Assembly (NCBI GenBank): GCA_002840765.1
Contig: PHCE01000020.1
Span: 41,493 to 105,492 of the forward strand
DNA from: Betaproteobacteria bacterium HGW-Betaproteobacteria-7
GTDB lineage: Bacteria > Pseudomonadota > Gammaproteobacteria > Burkholderiales > Rhodocyclaceae
Reading direction: 5' to 3'
Length of the DNA: 64,000 nt
Below, in pieces: positions 27,047 through 34,618 of this stretch. The number at the start of each line of letters is the position of its first letter. Position 1 is the stretch's first letter. The position numbers and the translations under genes were made by a program. A model generated the notes under the pieces. It ran no database searches. It worked only from the letters and a program-made list of their open reading frames with translations, and was not told where the DNA came from.

Positions 27047-28795
27047 TTAAAAGGTCGTCTTGAAATTCAGGACGAGCATGCCGCGGTCCTTCAGGTAAGC
27101 CGGGTTGTCCTTGGCGACAACGGCATTGGGGTCGCTGGCATCGACGTCGCCGAAGAAGCCGACGTACTTGAGGTCGAAGCGATACTGGTTGCGCACGTCG
27201 GCAGCGATACCGACGCTGAAGAGGCCGACCCCCCTGGCCCCGCCCTGGGCGACCGACGAAACCCCGGACAGGCCGGTGCTGTAGGCGATGGGCAGCATCA
27301 GATCGACGCTGGGGAACACCTGGTACCACTTCGGCTCGAGGGTCAGGCCGATACCCCAGGCATCATTGCTGACGCGGTCGAGGCCGCGGTAACCGCTGCG
27401 GCCCTTGAACAGGTGCTCATTCTTGGTGACCTTGTTCCAGGTGTTCCAGGTCACTTCCGCCTTCCAGTCCAGGGAGTCGAACAATGGCGTCTTGGCGATC
27501 TGGCCAAGCAGGTTGAACACGACATGCGTCGTGTTGCCTCGGGCACCGCCGGTGTCTCCCTTTTCCGGCAGCGAAGTGCGCGCGTTCACGAAGCCTTCCA
27601 GCCCCGGAACGCCGGCCTGGGCCAATGCCACCGTAGTAGCGCTGGCGACGAGCACCGGATCGCTGTTCAGCGGCATGTTCTTGCGATAGGAAATTTCAGC
27701 GCCGACGCTCACCCCGCCGATGTTCTTCGACAGGCTGACCCCGAAGAGATCGACATCGTCGCCATAGGACAGACGGTAGCCGAGCGCTCCCGAGGGACCA
27801 GGAAGCCCCGGATGGCCTCGAACATCGAGGATGGTCTGGGGAATCTTGTTGGTGAAGTTGCGGTAGTAGGCACCGACCGTACCGTCCAGCCACTCCGGAC
27901 TCCAGCGCGCTGAAAGACCGTAGTCACCCCGCTTGTCCGGCTCGATGTCATGCAACCGGGGGAGCAGTCCGAGCGGGGTATAGACGGACTCACCGCCACC
28001 CATGATGGCATCCGAGAATCCGAGGTAGCTACCGGCTTCCGGATAGCGGAAGGGCTTCCAGTCGAAGAAGTATTGCGCCGCCAGCGACAGCGAGTCCGAA
28101 GCCTGAAAATTGGCCGAGATGTTGTTCAGCGGCCGGAACAGTTCCTTCGCCTCGGCGCCGGGGATGGAAAGGCCCTTGGCAACATCGAGCGGCGACTGGG
28201 CATAGGCAATGCCATGGATCACCCCGCCAAGGAACAGGCTTTCGCCCCAGTACACGGTGTGCTGTCCCGCCTTCAGATAGAGCGGCGAATCACCGATATC
28301 CAGCTTGGTAAACAAAAAGGCGTCCAGCCATTCGCCGGAAACGCCGCGGTTGTAGCGCTTGGTCGCGCGACTCAGACCGGTGGCCGGAGCGCCGTTTTCC
28401 AGATGGTTGGAGCCGGCGGCCGAGTGGTTGTCCAGATGGTTATAGGCGTTGTCGCCCCAGACGGCAGCGCTGACCCGAAAGCCGTGACTATTTTTATAGA
28501 TGAAATCGAATTCGCTGAGCAGATCGAGGCGGTTGCTGACGATCGAATTCTTCTTGAAATTGCGGTCGCCGTCGTTGTTATTCAGCGAACCGGTGATTTT
28601 CGAATTCTGCTCTTGCATGCGCTGGGCCAGGTTGTAGCGCACCGTGTTGTCCCAGCGGATCTGAATATCCTCGTTACCTGTCCCGATCTCGAAGCCATGA
28701 ACCTGACCGGCGGAAGCCAGTGCCGCACTGACGGCAATGAATCCGCGGCTGAGCTTTCTAATGCTTTTGCCTTTTGCCTCCATACCCTGCTTCAT
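27047..28795 (-). CDS. DUF1302 outer-membrane beta-barrel protein
   Basis: A 582-residue protein with a signal peptide (FIAVSAALASAGQVHG). A long run of alternating hydrophobic/polar strands follows, ending in an aromatic residue (LVLNFKTTF), as outer-membrane barrels do. Family motifs include IQIRWDNTVRYNLAQR, KAGQHTVYWGESLFLGG and FDWKPFRYPEAG. DUF1302 members are predicted channels for aromatic or lipidic compounds. The start is ATG 28795 with AGGAG six bases upstream; a TTG one codon earlier is less likely. It is the first gene of the array, placed directly after a 14-bp palindrome that probably serves as operator. Confidence 0.9.
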   Translation of the reverse strand: MKQGMEAKGKSIRKLSRGFIAVSAALASAGQVHGFEIGTGNEDIQIRWDNTVRYNLAQRMQEQNSKITGSLNNNDGDRNFKKNSIVSNRLDLLSEFDFIYKNSHGFRVSAAVWGDNAYNHLDNHSAAGSNHLENGAPATGLSRATKRYNRGVSGEWLDAFLFTKLDIGDSPLYLKAGQHTVYWGESLFLGGVIHGIAYAQSPLDVAKGLSIPGAEAKELFRPLNNISANFQASDSLSLAAQYFFDWKPFRYPEAGSYLGFSDAIMGGGESVYTPLGLLPRLHDIEPDKRGDYGLSARWSPEWLDGTVGAYYRNFTNKIPQTILDVRGHPGLPGPSGALGYRLSYGDDVDLFGVSLSKNIGGVSVGAEISYRKNMPLNSDPVLVASATTVALAQAGVPGLEGFVNARTSLPEKGDTGGARGNTTHVVFNLLGQIAKTPLFDSLDWKAEVTWNTWNKVTKNEHLFKGRSGYRGLDRVSNDAWGIGLTLEPKWYQVFPSVDLMLPIAYSTGLSGVSSVAQGGARGVGLFSVGIAADVRNQYRFDLKYVGFFGDVDASDPNAVVAKDNPAYLKDRGMLVLNFKTTF

Positions 28796-29142
28796 CAATG
28801 TCTCCTCTTTTGGGTTAGCAATCGAATCCGTTGCAAGTACGCGTACTTACCGATTCGTGCCTTGCCAGAGTAGAGGCGTGAAATGGCAGCGATAATCCCC
28901 CGCTTGGGGGAGTCCGTTGAACGCCCTGCCTATTGCGGGCAGAGCCGATGACATTTCATGGAGTCGGGGCGTGGCCCCGCTGCGCACCTGCCATTGGCGG
29001 TACGAGAGAAGTTTGCGCAGGCGCGCCCGGCCCCTGGCAGAAGCCCTACTGCAAAGGGATTACAGCCACCTGGGGCAGGACTGGCGTCCTACATCCTGAT
29101 CGCGGAGACGATCAGGGAATTCAGGAAGCGGCGGCAGCCGCC
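28796..29142. other. intergenic region upstream of the transport/degradation array
   Basis: No convincing gene is seen in these ~350 bases. The stretch holds the 14-bp palindrome at 28835-28848, a CCCCC/GGGGG hairpin at 28897-28910 and an 8-bp stem CCTGATCG/CGATCAGG at 29095-29116 just after the TetR gene. The minus-strand promoter of the ten-gene array must lie here. Confidence 0.7.
28835..28848. promoter_or_regulatory. perfect 14-bp palindrome, probable operator of the array
   Basis: AAGTACGCGTACTT is perfectly self-complementary and lies 40 bases upstream of the DUF1302 ATG. It is flanked by a looser outer pair CGAATC/GATTCG at 28823-28828 and 28852-28857. Its position between a TetR gene and the first gene of the array fits a TetR operator. 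Confidence 0.6.
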
Positions 29143-29763
29143 TCACTCTGCCGCGATAGGCGGGAGCGCCGGTAAATCAGTGGTGGCAAGCGTCCGCGCT
29201 TCGTCGCGGGCCACGCCGGTGGCGACCAGGAAGAGCTCGGCGGCGTCCGAACCGGCTTCGCGCCAGGTCTTCTGGCCTTCTAGTACGAGAAAAATTGCCC
29301 CCAGCACGGTGCCGGCCAGCAGACCGAGGACGGAAGGCAGTTGTTCTCTTTGAAAGGCGAAACGCCCGTTATCCAGGCCTTCCAGCAGATCCGTGGCCGG
29401 CTGGCCGGTCCAGATTTCCTGCAGCGACGCATCGCTCAGGGCGAAGCGGCAGATGAAGCGGCCCCAATGCGGTTCTTCGTGTGCCCGTCGGACAAAGAAA
29501 CGGATGCCATTGGCCAGGCGATACGCCGGATCGGGCAAATTCCTGACGCTGTCGGCAATCCGGTCGCTCATTTCCGAACTCAACTGGCTGGCTACGGTAC
29601 CGAACAGTCCATCGAGGTCGGCCAGATTGTTGTACACGGTTCCCCGCGCCATTCCGGCGGCCTGCGCCAACTCGCTGACATTGATTTGCGCGACGCCCCG
29701 TTTGGCGAAGAGTTGCAGGGCAGCCTGATGCAGGCGCAGCTGGGCGGCAGTCAGTTCGGACAC
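29143..29763 (-). CDS. TetR-family regulator (paralogue of the one at 10266-10919)
   Basis: A 206-residue TetR-type repressor starting at GTG 29763 with AAAGGAG upstream. The helix-turn-helix reads LHQAALQLFAKRG then NVSELAQAAGMARGTVYNN. The C-terminal domain shares ANGIRFFVRRAHEEPHWGRFI and TWREAGSDAAELFL with the TetR protein near 10.3 kb (GIRLYIRRAHEDPLWGKFI and TWRNAGTQAVEFVL), so the two are duplicates or close homologues. It lies just upstream of the array and in the same orientation. It is likely to repress the array until a ligand, presumably the aromatic substrate or its product, is bound. Confidence 0.9.
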   Translation of the reverse strand: MSELTAAQLRLHQAALQLFAKRGVAQINVSELAQAAGMARGTVYNNLADLDGLFGTVASQLSSEMSDRIADSVRNLPDPAYRLANGIRFFVRRAHEEPHWGRFICRFALSDASLQEIWTGQPATDLLEGLDNGRFAFQREQLPSVLGLLAGTVLGAIFLVLEGQKTWREAGSDAAELFLVATGVARDEARTLATTDLPALPPIAAE

Positions 29764-29889
29764 CGGTCACTCCTTTGGGGATGGCAAAAGCGCCATTGTA
29801 CCCGGGCTCAGGCGCCGCCTGCCGCGCCTGGAAAAGCACCCGCCCCCATTCCCGGGATGGGTTGCCCACCGCCTCTATTGAATGATGGT

Positions 29890-30069
29890 CTAGTTCAAGG
29901 GCTTTTCTTCGCTGGGCACCGGAGCAGCTTCATCTGGGATCTTGGGGTTGTCCGACGCATGATTTTCCATATGCGTTTTCTTTCCCGGCTGCGGTGTCTT
30001 ATCCGCCCCCGGCGCGACCTCATCGCCGTGGTGCTTCTTGTCGTGGGCAACGTTGCGTGGGTCAGTCAT
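29890..30069 (-). CDS. small hydrophilic protein of unknown function
   Basis: A 59-residue protein read from ATG 30069 with TTAGGAGTTATTCC as ribosome site. It is almost wholly charged and polar: MTDPRNVAHDKKHHGDE at the start, GADKTPQPGKK in the middle and PDEAAPVPSEEKPLN at the end. It has no hydrophobic core and is probably intrinsically disordered. The opening MTDPRNVAHDKK resembles small conserved proteins I have seen in Pseudomonas and Rhodocyclales genomes, without known role. It is too small to be found by size alone; support comes from the ribosome site and this recognisable start. Confidence 0.6.
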   Translation of the reverse strand: MTDPRNVAHDKKHHGDEVAPGADKTPQPGKKTHMENHASDNPKIPDEAAPVPSEEKPLN

Positions 30070-30258
30070 GGAATAACTCCTAAATTCCGCTTGGCGAATC
30101 GTTCACTCGGCGCGGACGCCAAACGTGGTTAAGGGCAAATGCGAACTGCACCGGCCGCAAAGCCTAGGCTACTGATTCAGACCGGAGCCGTCTGTTGGCT
30201 GCCGAACACGTGCCGGCAAAATGTTTCGCCAATACGACCACTGCAAACTGCGTCACCT

Positions 30259-30588
30259 TCAGCCTGTCGGATTCTCTGGACCAGCCACGGGTAGCCAGAC
30301 CTGGAAGCAGGTACCTTGGCCGGGTTCACTGGTGACATCGATGCGACCACCGTGTTTCTTCACCATGTCGTAGGCCAGAGAAAGTCCCAGGCCGGTACCC
30401 TTGCCCACTGGCTTGGTGGTGAAAAACGGCTCGAAGATGCGCTTCATCACGGCCGGCATCATGCCTTCGCCGGTATCTTCGACGCGTACCCACGCCCAAG
30501 GCCCCTCGGCGCCGCTACTCAGCGTAATCTTGCCCTGCCCTTCGATCGCTCCGTTGACCGCAGCAAACAAGGGCTGGAGCTCGCCACG
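30259..30588 (-). pseudogene. histidine-kinase HATPase domain remnant
   Basis: The minus-strand frame encodes the ATP-binding end of a sensor histidine kinase: G1 box VEDTGEGM, F box IFEPFFTTK and G2 box GKGTGLGLSLAYDMVKKHGG. The phosphoacceptor (HisKA) domain, any sensor domain and most of the N box are missing. The frame is stopped by a TGA at 30589-30591 directly upstream of the recognisable part. At ~100 residues against 350 or more for a normal kinase, it cannot work alone. The sequence upstream shows no ribosome site. No response regulator gene is adjacent. Confidence 0.8.
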
Positions 30589-30655
30589 TCACTTGCTGAA
30601 AATCAGCGCTCAACGGTCGAGTGAACGGCCGCCCCGGATGGGGCAGCCAAGGGAG

Positions 30656-32530
30656 TCAGCCCAGATGCCAGGGACTGGTGGATCGCCAGTTGTCGAACTG
30701 CTCCGCCGGGAAAGGTTCGCTGATGTACCACCCCTGGGCAAAATCGGCGCCCAGCGAATGCAGCTGATCCCAGATCGCCCGGTTTTCGACCCCTTCGGCG
30801 ACGACTTCCAGGCCGATGTTGTGCGCCATCTCGACCGTCGAGCGCACGATGGTGCGCGTGTCGTCATCGCTCAGCATCGCCCGGACGAAGGACTGATCGA
30901 TCTTTAGGGCATCGACGGGCAGGCGTTGCAGGTAACTGAGTGACGAATAGCCGGTGCCGAAATCGTCTACCAGCAACTTGAAGCCCATCCGGGACAAACG
31001 CCCAAGCACCTCCTGCGAACAGGCGGTGTCTTCCATCAGCGCGCTTTCCGTCAGCTCGAACTGCATCCATTCGGGCCTGCCGCCCCAGGTGGCCATCAGC
31101 CCGGAAATGCGATCAACCAGGCGCGAATCTTCCAGGTTGCGCGCCGAAAGGTTGACCGCCAGCGGCATGGTGATTCCCGCTTCGTTCAAGTGGTAGGCCC
31201 AGGCAAAACCGGCATTGATCATCCAATGCGTCAGCTGATGGATCAGCCCCGTCCGCTCGGCCATCGGAATGAAATGTCCAGGGAGAATCACTCCCCGCTC
31301 GGGGTGCTCCCAGCGCACCAAGGCTTCGGCGCCACAAATGGTTCGCGTCCCCAATTCCACCTTGGGTTGGTAGTAAAGGCGCAGCTGGCTGGTCTCGATG
31401 GCCTGACGCAGTTCGCTGATCACGGCCAGACGGCCGCGATCTTTCTCTTCACCGTCGCCGGCGAACACCAGCATCTCGCGATGCGAGCGTTTCGCCTGAT
31501 ACATTGCCGCGTCGGCACGCAGGATCAGCAATTCCGATTCCGTACCGTGCCCCGGACAAATAGCGATGCCGATGCTGGCCCGGATCTCGATCCGGCAGCC
31601 GAGGATATCGAAGGGTTCGTACAAACCCTCCAGCATCCTCCGGGCCAGCGCCTTCGCATCTTCGACGTTGCTGCCCGGCGCCAGCACGGCAAACTCGTCA
31701 ACGCCCATCCGGGCAAGCAAGCCGTCCTCCGGCACGAAACTGCGCAGGCGCTGGCTGAGGGCAATCAGCAGCAGGTCGCCCTGGGCATAACCCAGCACTT
31801 CGTTGATGTCGCGAAAACGGTCTACGTTGAGCATCAGCAAGGCGAATGCGCGCTTGGCCTGTTTGGCCAGGGTCACCGCTTCCGTCAGCTTTTCCTTCAG
31901 CTGGGTGCGGTTGGGCAAGTCGGTGAGGCTGTCCCAATAGGCCATGCGCCTTATGGTTTGTTCGGCCGCCTCATGCCGGGCGCGAATGCGCAAGGTTTCG
32001 ATGCCGAATGCCAGGTCCTCGGCAAGTTCATTCAAGGTCGCCAGCTCGCGTTCGCCGAAGGCTAAGGATTCCTCCTCGCGAGTCCCGATCAGAAGCAGCC
32101 CCAGGACCTCTCCGTCGACAATCAGCGGATACTGGCTGATCGCGGTTACGCCCTCCCGTCGGGCCGCTTCCTGCCACAGGAGCAGATCCGGATCCGAACT
32201 GAAGACCAGGCTCACCTGCGGCGACCGGGAGGTAATCGTCCGGCGAATGAAGACTGACCGAGGGTCGTCAGCGCGCCAGGTGCCGCCCCACGCCTCGACG
32301 ACGGCCTTCTCGATGCCGGCGCAGGCCATCGTCGGCAGGCTTTTCTGTTCGCCATGGTCGAGATAGCTGAGGACGGCAACCGCGTAGCCTCCGATATCGA
32401 CGATGACTCGACACATGTCGTTGAGCAGTTGCATTTCGTCGGTGGCCCGAATCAACACACGATTGCCGGCACTCAAGACGCGCAATGCGCGCTCAATCGC
32501 TATCCCGCCTTGCGCCGCGCTATCGGACAT
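30656..32530 (-). CDS. GAF-GGDEF-EAL protein, probable c-di-GMP phosphodiesterase
   Basis: A 624-residue soluble signalling protein. A GAF sensor domain covers residues ~25-180. A GGDEF domain (DSLTDLPNRTQL; residues ~200-360) has the active-site loop MGVDEF in place of GGDEF, so cyclase activity is doubtful. The EAL domain (residues ~370-620) keeps its catalytic signatures: GAEALVRWEHP, NLSARNLED, ELTESALMED and DDFGTGYSSLSYL. It should therefore degrade c-di-GMP, with the degenerate GGDEF perhaps binding GTP as a regulator. The start is ATG 32530 after GGAGGAGTGACGAC. No membrane segment is seen. It stands alone between a kinase remnant and the terminator of the acyl-CoA dehydrogenase gene. 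Confidence 0.92.
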   Translation of the reverse strand: MSDSAAQGGIAIERALRVLSAGNRVLIRATDEMQLLNDMCRVIVDIGGYAVAVLSYLDHGEQKSLPTMACAGIEKAVVEAWGGTWRADDPRSVFIRRTITSRSPQVSLVFSSDPDLLLWQEAARREGVTAISQYPLIVDGEVLGLLLIGTREEESLAFGERELATLNELAEDLAFGIETLRIRARHEAAEQTIRRMAYWDSLTDLPNRTQLKEKLTEAVTLAKQAKRAFALLMLNVDRFRDINEVLGYAQGDLLLIALSQRLRSFVPEDGLLARMGVDEFAVLAPGSNVEDAKALARRMLEGLYEPFDILGCRIEIRASIGIAICPGHGTESELLILRADAAMYQAKRSHREMLVFAGDGEEKDRGRLAVISELRQAIETSQLRLYYQPKVELGTRTICGAEALVRWEHPERGVILPGHFIPMAERTGLIHQLTHWMINAGFAWAYHLNEAGITMPLAVNLSARNLEDSRLVDRISGLMATWGGRPEWMQFELTESALMEDTACSQEVLGRLSRMGFKLLVDDFGTGYSSLSYLQRLPVDALKIDQSFVRAMLSDDDTRTIVRSTVEMAHNIGLEVVAEGVENRAIWDQLHSLGADFAQGWYISEPFPAEQFDNWRSTSPWHLG

Positions 32531-32644
32531 GTCGTCACTCCTCCGCCAACCTGGAAAGACAATCAACCGCTCCGCTTCAACTATAGCCCGGCTGTGCGTC
32601 GCATGGCGGACTACTGCTGTTCGCTACGCATAATTCCGTAAACG

Positions 32645-32682
32645 AAAAAAACCGGTTCAGGGTATGCAATACCGTGAACCGG
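32645..32682 (-). terminator. Rho-independent terminator of the acyl-CoA dehydrogenase unit
   Basis: CCGGTTCA (32652-32659) pairs with TGAACCGG (32675-32682), with an inner GTAT/ATAC pair. On the minus strand the stem is followed by seven T residues. It lies ~90 bases after the stop of the acyl-CoA dehydrogenase gene. Confidence 0.85.
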
Positions 32683-32769
32683 TCAAAGCTACTGGCAATT
32701 AACCGAGGGAAGGTCTTACCAGCAGAGGAGACAATTTTCTCCACCCGGCGCGGGCAGAGGCGAGGCTGC

Positions 32770-34566
32770 TCAGAACATGTCGTCGGTAACCAGGGCCAGG
32801 GCCGCATTGCCGGCCCGCACGCTCTCGCCGTAGGCCAGCGCCAGGGGCAGCACCTGGTCGGCGTAGAAGCGGGCGCTGGCGATCTTGGCCTTGTAGAAGC
32901 GCTCATCGCCCTCCCCGGCCGCCAGCTTGTCCGCGGCCACCAGGGCGGCGCGGCCCATCTGCCAGCCACCGCAAACCGTAACAGACAGGTTCAGGTAGGA
33001 GACGGCAGCGGCCAGCACGCCGGCCGGATTGCTCTTGGCATTGGCAGCCAACCATTCGGTGGATGTCACCCAGGTGTCCAGCCCGGCCTTCAGCCATTGC
33101 GCGATGGCTTGCAACTCCGGCCGTTCGATGGTCGCCAGCGTCTTGAACGTATCAGTGACTTCGCCAAAAAGGAGCCTGGCGGTGGCGCCGCCATCGCGCA
33201 TCAGCTTGCGGAAGATCAGGTCATTGGCCTGGATACCGGTGGTGCCTTCGTAGATCGTCGTGATCCGCGAATCGCGCCAGTACTGGGCGGCGCCGGTTTC
33301 TTCGATGAAACCCATGCCGCCATGAATCTGAATGCCCAGCGAGGTAACCTCGGTACCCATTTCGGTACCGCCGCCCTTGACGATGGGGATCAGGAACTCG
33401 GCCATCATCAGGTTGCGCTTGCGCTCGTCGGCGTCCGGATGCGCATGGGCGCGGTCCATCATGCCGGCGGCGACATAGGCGATAGCGCGAGAAGCTTCGA
33501 CGCGGCACTTCATCAGCATCAGCATGCGGCGGATGTCCGGGTGCTGGTCGATGGTCACCAATGCTTCGCCGGTCACCGCATCGCGTCCCTGCTTGCGTTC
33601 GCGAGCGTAGGCCAGGGCGTGCTGGTAGGCGCGCTCGCCGAGGGCGATGCCCTGCAGGCCGACACCCATGCGGGCTTCGTTCATCATGATGAACATGTAC
33701 TCGAGGCCGCGATTGGCTTCGCCGAGCAGGTAGCCGACGGCACCGCCGTTGTCGCCGAAAGCCAGCACACAGGTCGGGCTGGCATGAATGCCGAGCTTGT
33801 GTTCAATGGAGACGCAGTGGGCGTCGTTGCGCGCGCCGAGCGAACCGTCGGCGTTCACCAGGAACTTCGGCACCAGGAACAGGGAGATGCCGCGCACCCC
33901 GGCCGGGGCATCCGGCAAGCGGGCAAGCACGAGATGGACGATGTTGTCCGTCATGTCGTGATCGCCGTAGGTGATGAAAATTTTCTGGCCAAAGATGCGA
34001 TAGGTGCCATCGGCCTGCGGTTCGGCCCGGCTGCGGAGCAGTGCCAGGTCGGAACCGGCCTGCGGCTCGGTCAGGTTCATCGTGCCGGTCCATTCGCCGG
34101 TGACCATCTTCTCCAGGAAAACGGCCTTCAGTTCGTCGCTGGCGCAGGTCACCAGCGCATCCACGGCGCCGCCGGTAAGCAAGGGGCCGAGCGAGAACGA
34201 CAGATTGGCCGAGCAGACCATTTCCTTGACGGCAAGACCCAGGGTGGCCGGCTGACCGTGACCCGAATAGTCCACCGGACCGGTGATGCCATTCCATCCT
34301 GCCTCACAGAATGCCTTGTAGGCTTCCTTCCAGCCCGCCGGCGTAGTGACTCCGTCGGCGGTCAGCTGGCATCCTTGCTGGTCGCCGAGCAGGTTCAGCG
34401 GAGCCAGAACACCACTGGCGAATTTGGCCGCCTCCTCAAGAATGGCGTCGGCCATATCCGGCGTCGATTCGGCAAAATCCGGCACAGTCGCGCTGAGTTC
34501 GGGGAAACCGGCAAGTTCGTCCATGACGAAGCGCATCTCGGTGATGGGGGCAACGTAGTCACTCAT
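32770..34566 (-). CDS. acyl-CoA dehydrogenase, DmdC-like subfamily
   Basis: A 598-residue FAD-dependent acyl-CoA dehydrogenase of the long form, with a C-terminal extension as in DmdC (3-methylmercaptopropionyl-CoA dehydrogenase) and FadE-like proteins. Signatures: TMNLTEPQAGSDLALLRSRA (flavin contact), EHKLGIHASPTCVL, GGMGFIEETGAAQYWRD, and the catalytic-base region ITTIYEGTTGIQAND. It introduces a double bond at C2-C3 of an acyl-CoA. The ATG at 34566 has AAGGATATT upstream. The upstream neighbour is an acyl-CoA ligase 52 bases away on the same strand, so activation and first oxidation of the same acid are likely coupled. The true acyl substrate cannot be read from sequence. Confidence 0.92.
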   Translation of the reverse strand: MSDYVAPITEMRFVMDELAGFPELSATVPDFAESTPDMADAILEEAAKFASGVLAPLNLLGDQQGCQLTADGVTTPAGWKEAYKAFCEAGWNGITGPVDYSGHGQPATLGLAVKEMVCSANLSFSLGPLLTGGAVDALVTCASDELKAVFLEKMVTGEWTGTMNLTEPQAGSDLALLRSRAEPQADGTYRIFGQKIFITYGDHDMTDNIVHLVLARLPDAPAGVRGISLFLVPKFLVNADGSLGARNDAHCVSIEHKLGIHASPTCVLAFGDNGGAVGYLLGEANRGLEYMFIMMNEARMGVGLQGIALGERAYQHALAYARERKQGRDAVTGEALVTIDQHPDIRRMLMLMKCRVEASRAIAYVAAGMMDRAHAHPDADERKRNLMMAEFLIPIVKGGGTEMGTEVTSLGIQIHGGMGFIEETGAAQYWRDSRITTIYEGTTGIQANDLIFRKLMRDGGATARLLFGEVTDTFKTLATIERPELQAIAQWLKAGLDTWVTSTEWLAANAKSNPAGVLAAAVSYLNLSVTVCGGWQMGRAALVAADKLAAGEGDERFYKAKIASARFYADQVLPLALAYGESVRAGNAALALVTDDMF

Positions 34567-34618
34567 GCTGAATATCCTTGAATCCTGTTAAAAAAATGAA
34601 AAAAAAACGGCAAGCGAC

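Noticed and set aside
28796..28916. Sigma-54 promoter before the DUF1302 gene
   Set aside because: No TGGCAC-N5-TTGC pattern with correct spacing was found on the minus strand.
28917..29142. Small plus-strand open frames between the DUF1302 and TetR genes
   Set aside because: They are Arg/Pro-rich with no ribosome site or recognisable motif, and they cross hairpins.
32674..34581. Long plus-strand frame opposite the acyl-CoA dehydrogenase gene
   Set aside because: It includes the terminator of the real gene and shows no family motif.
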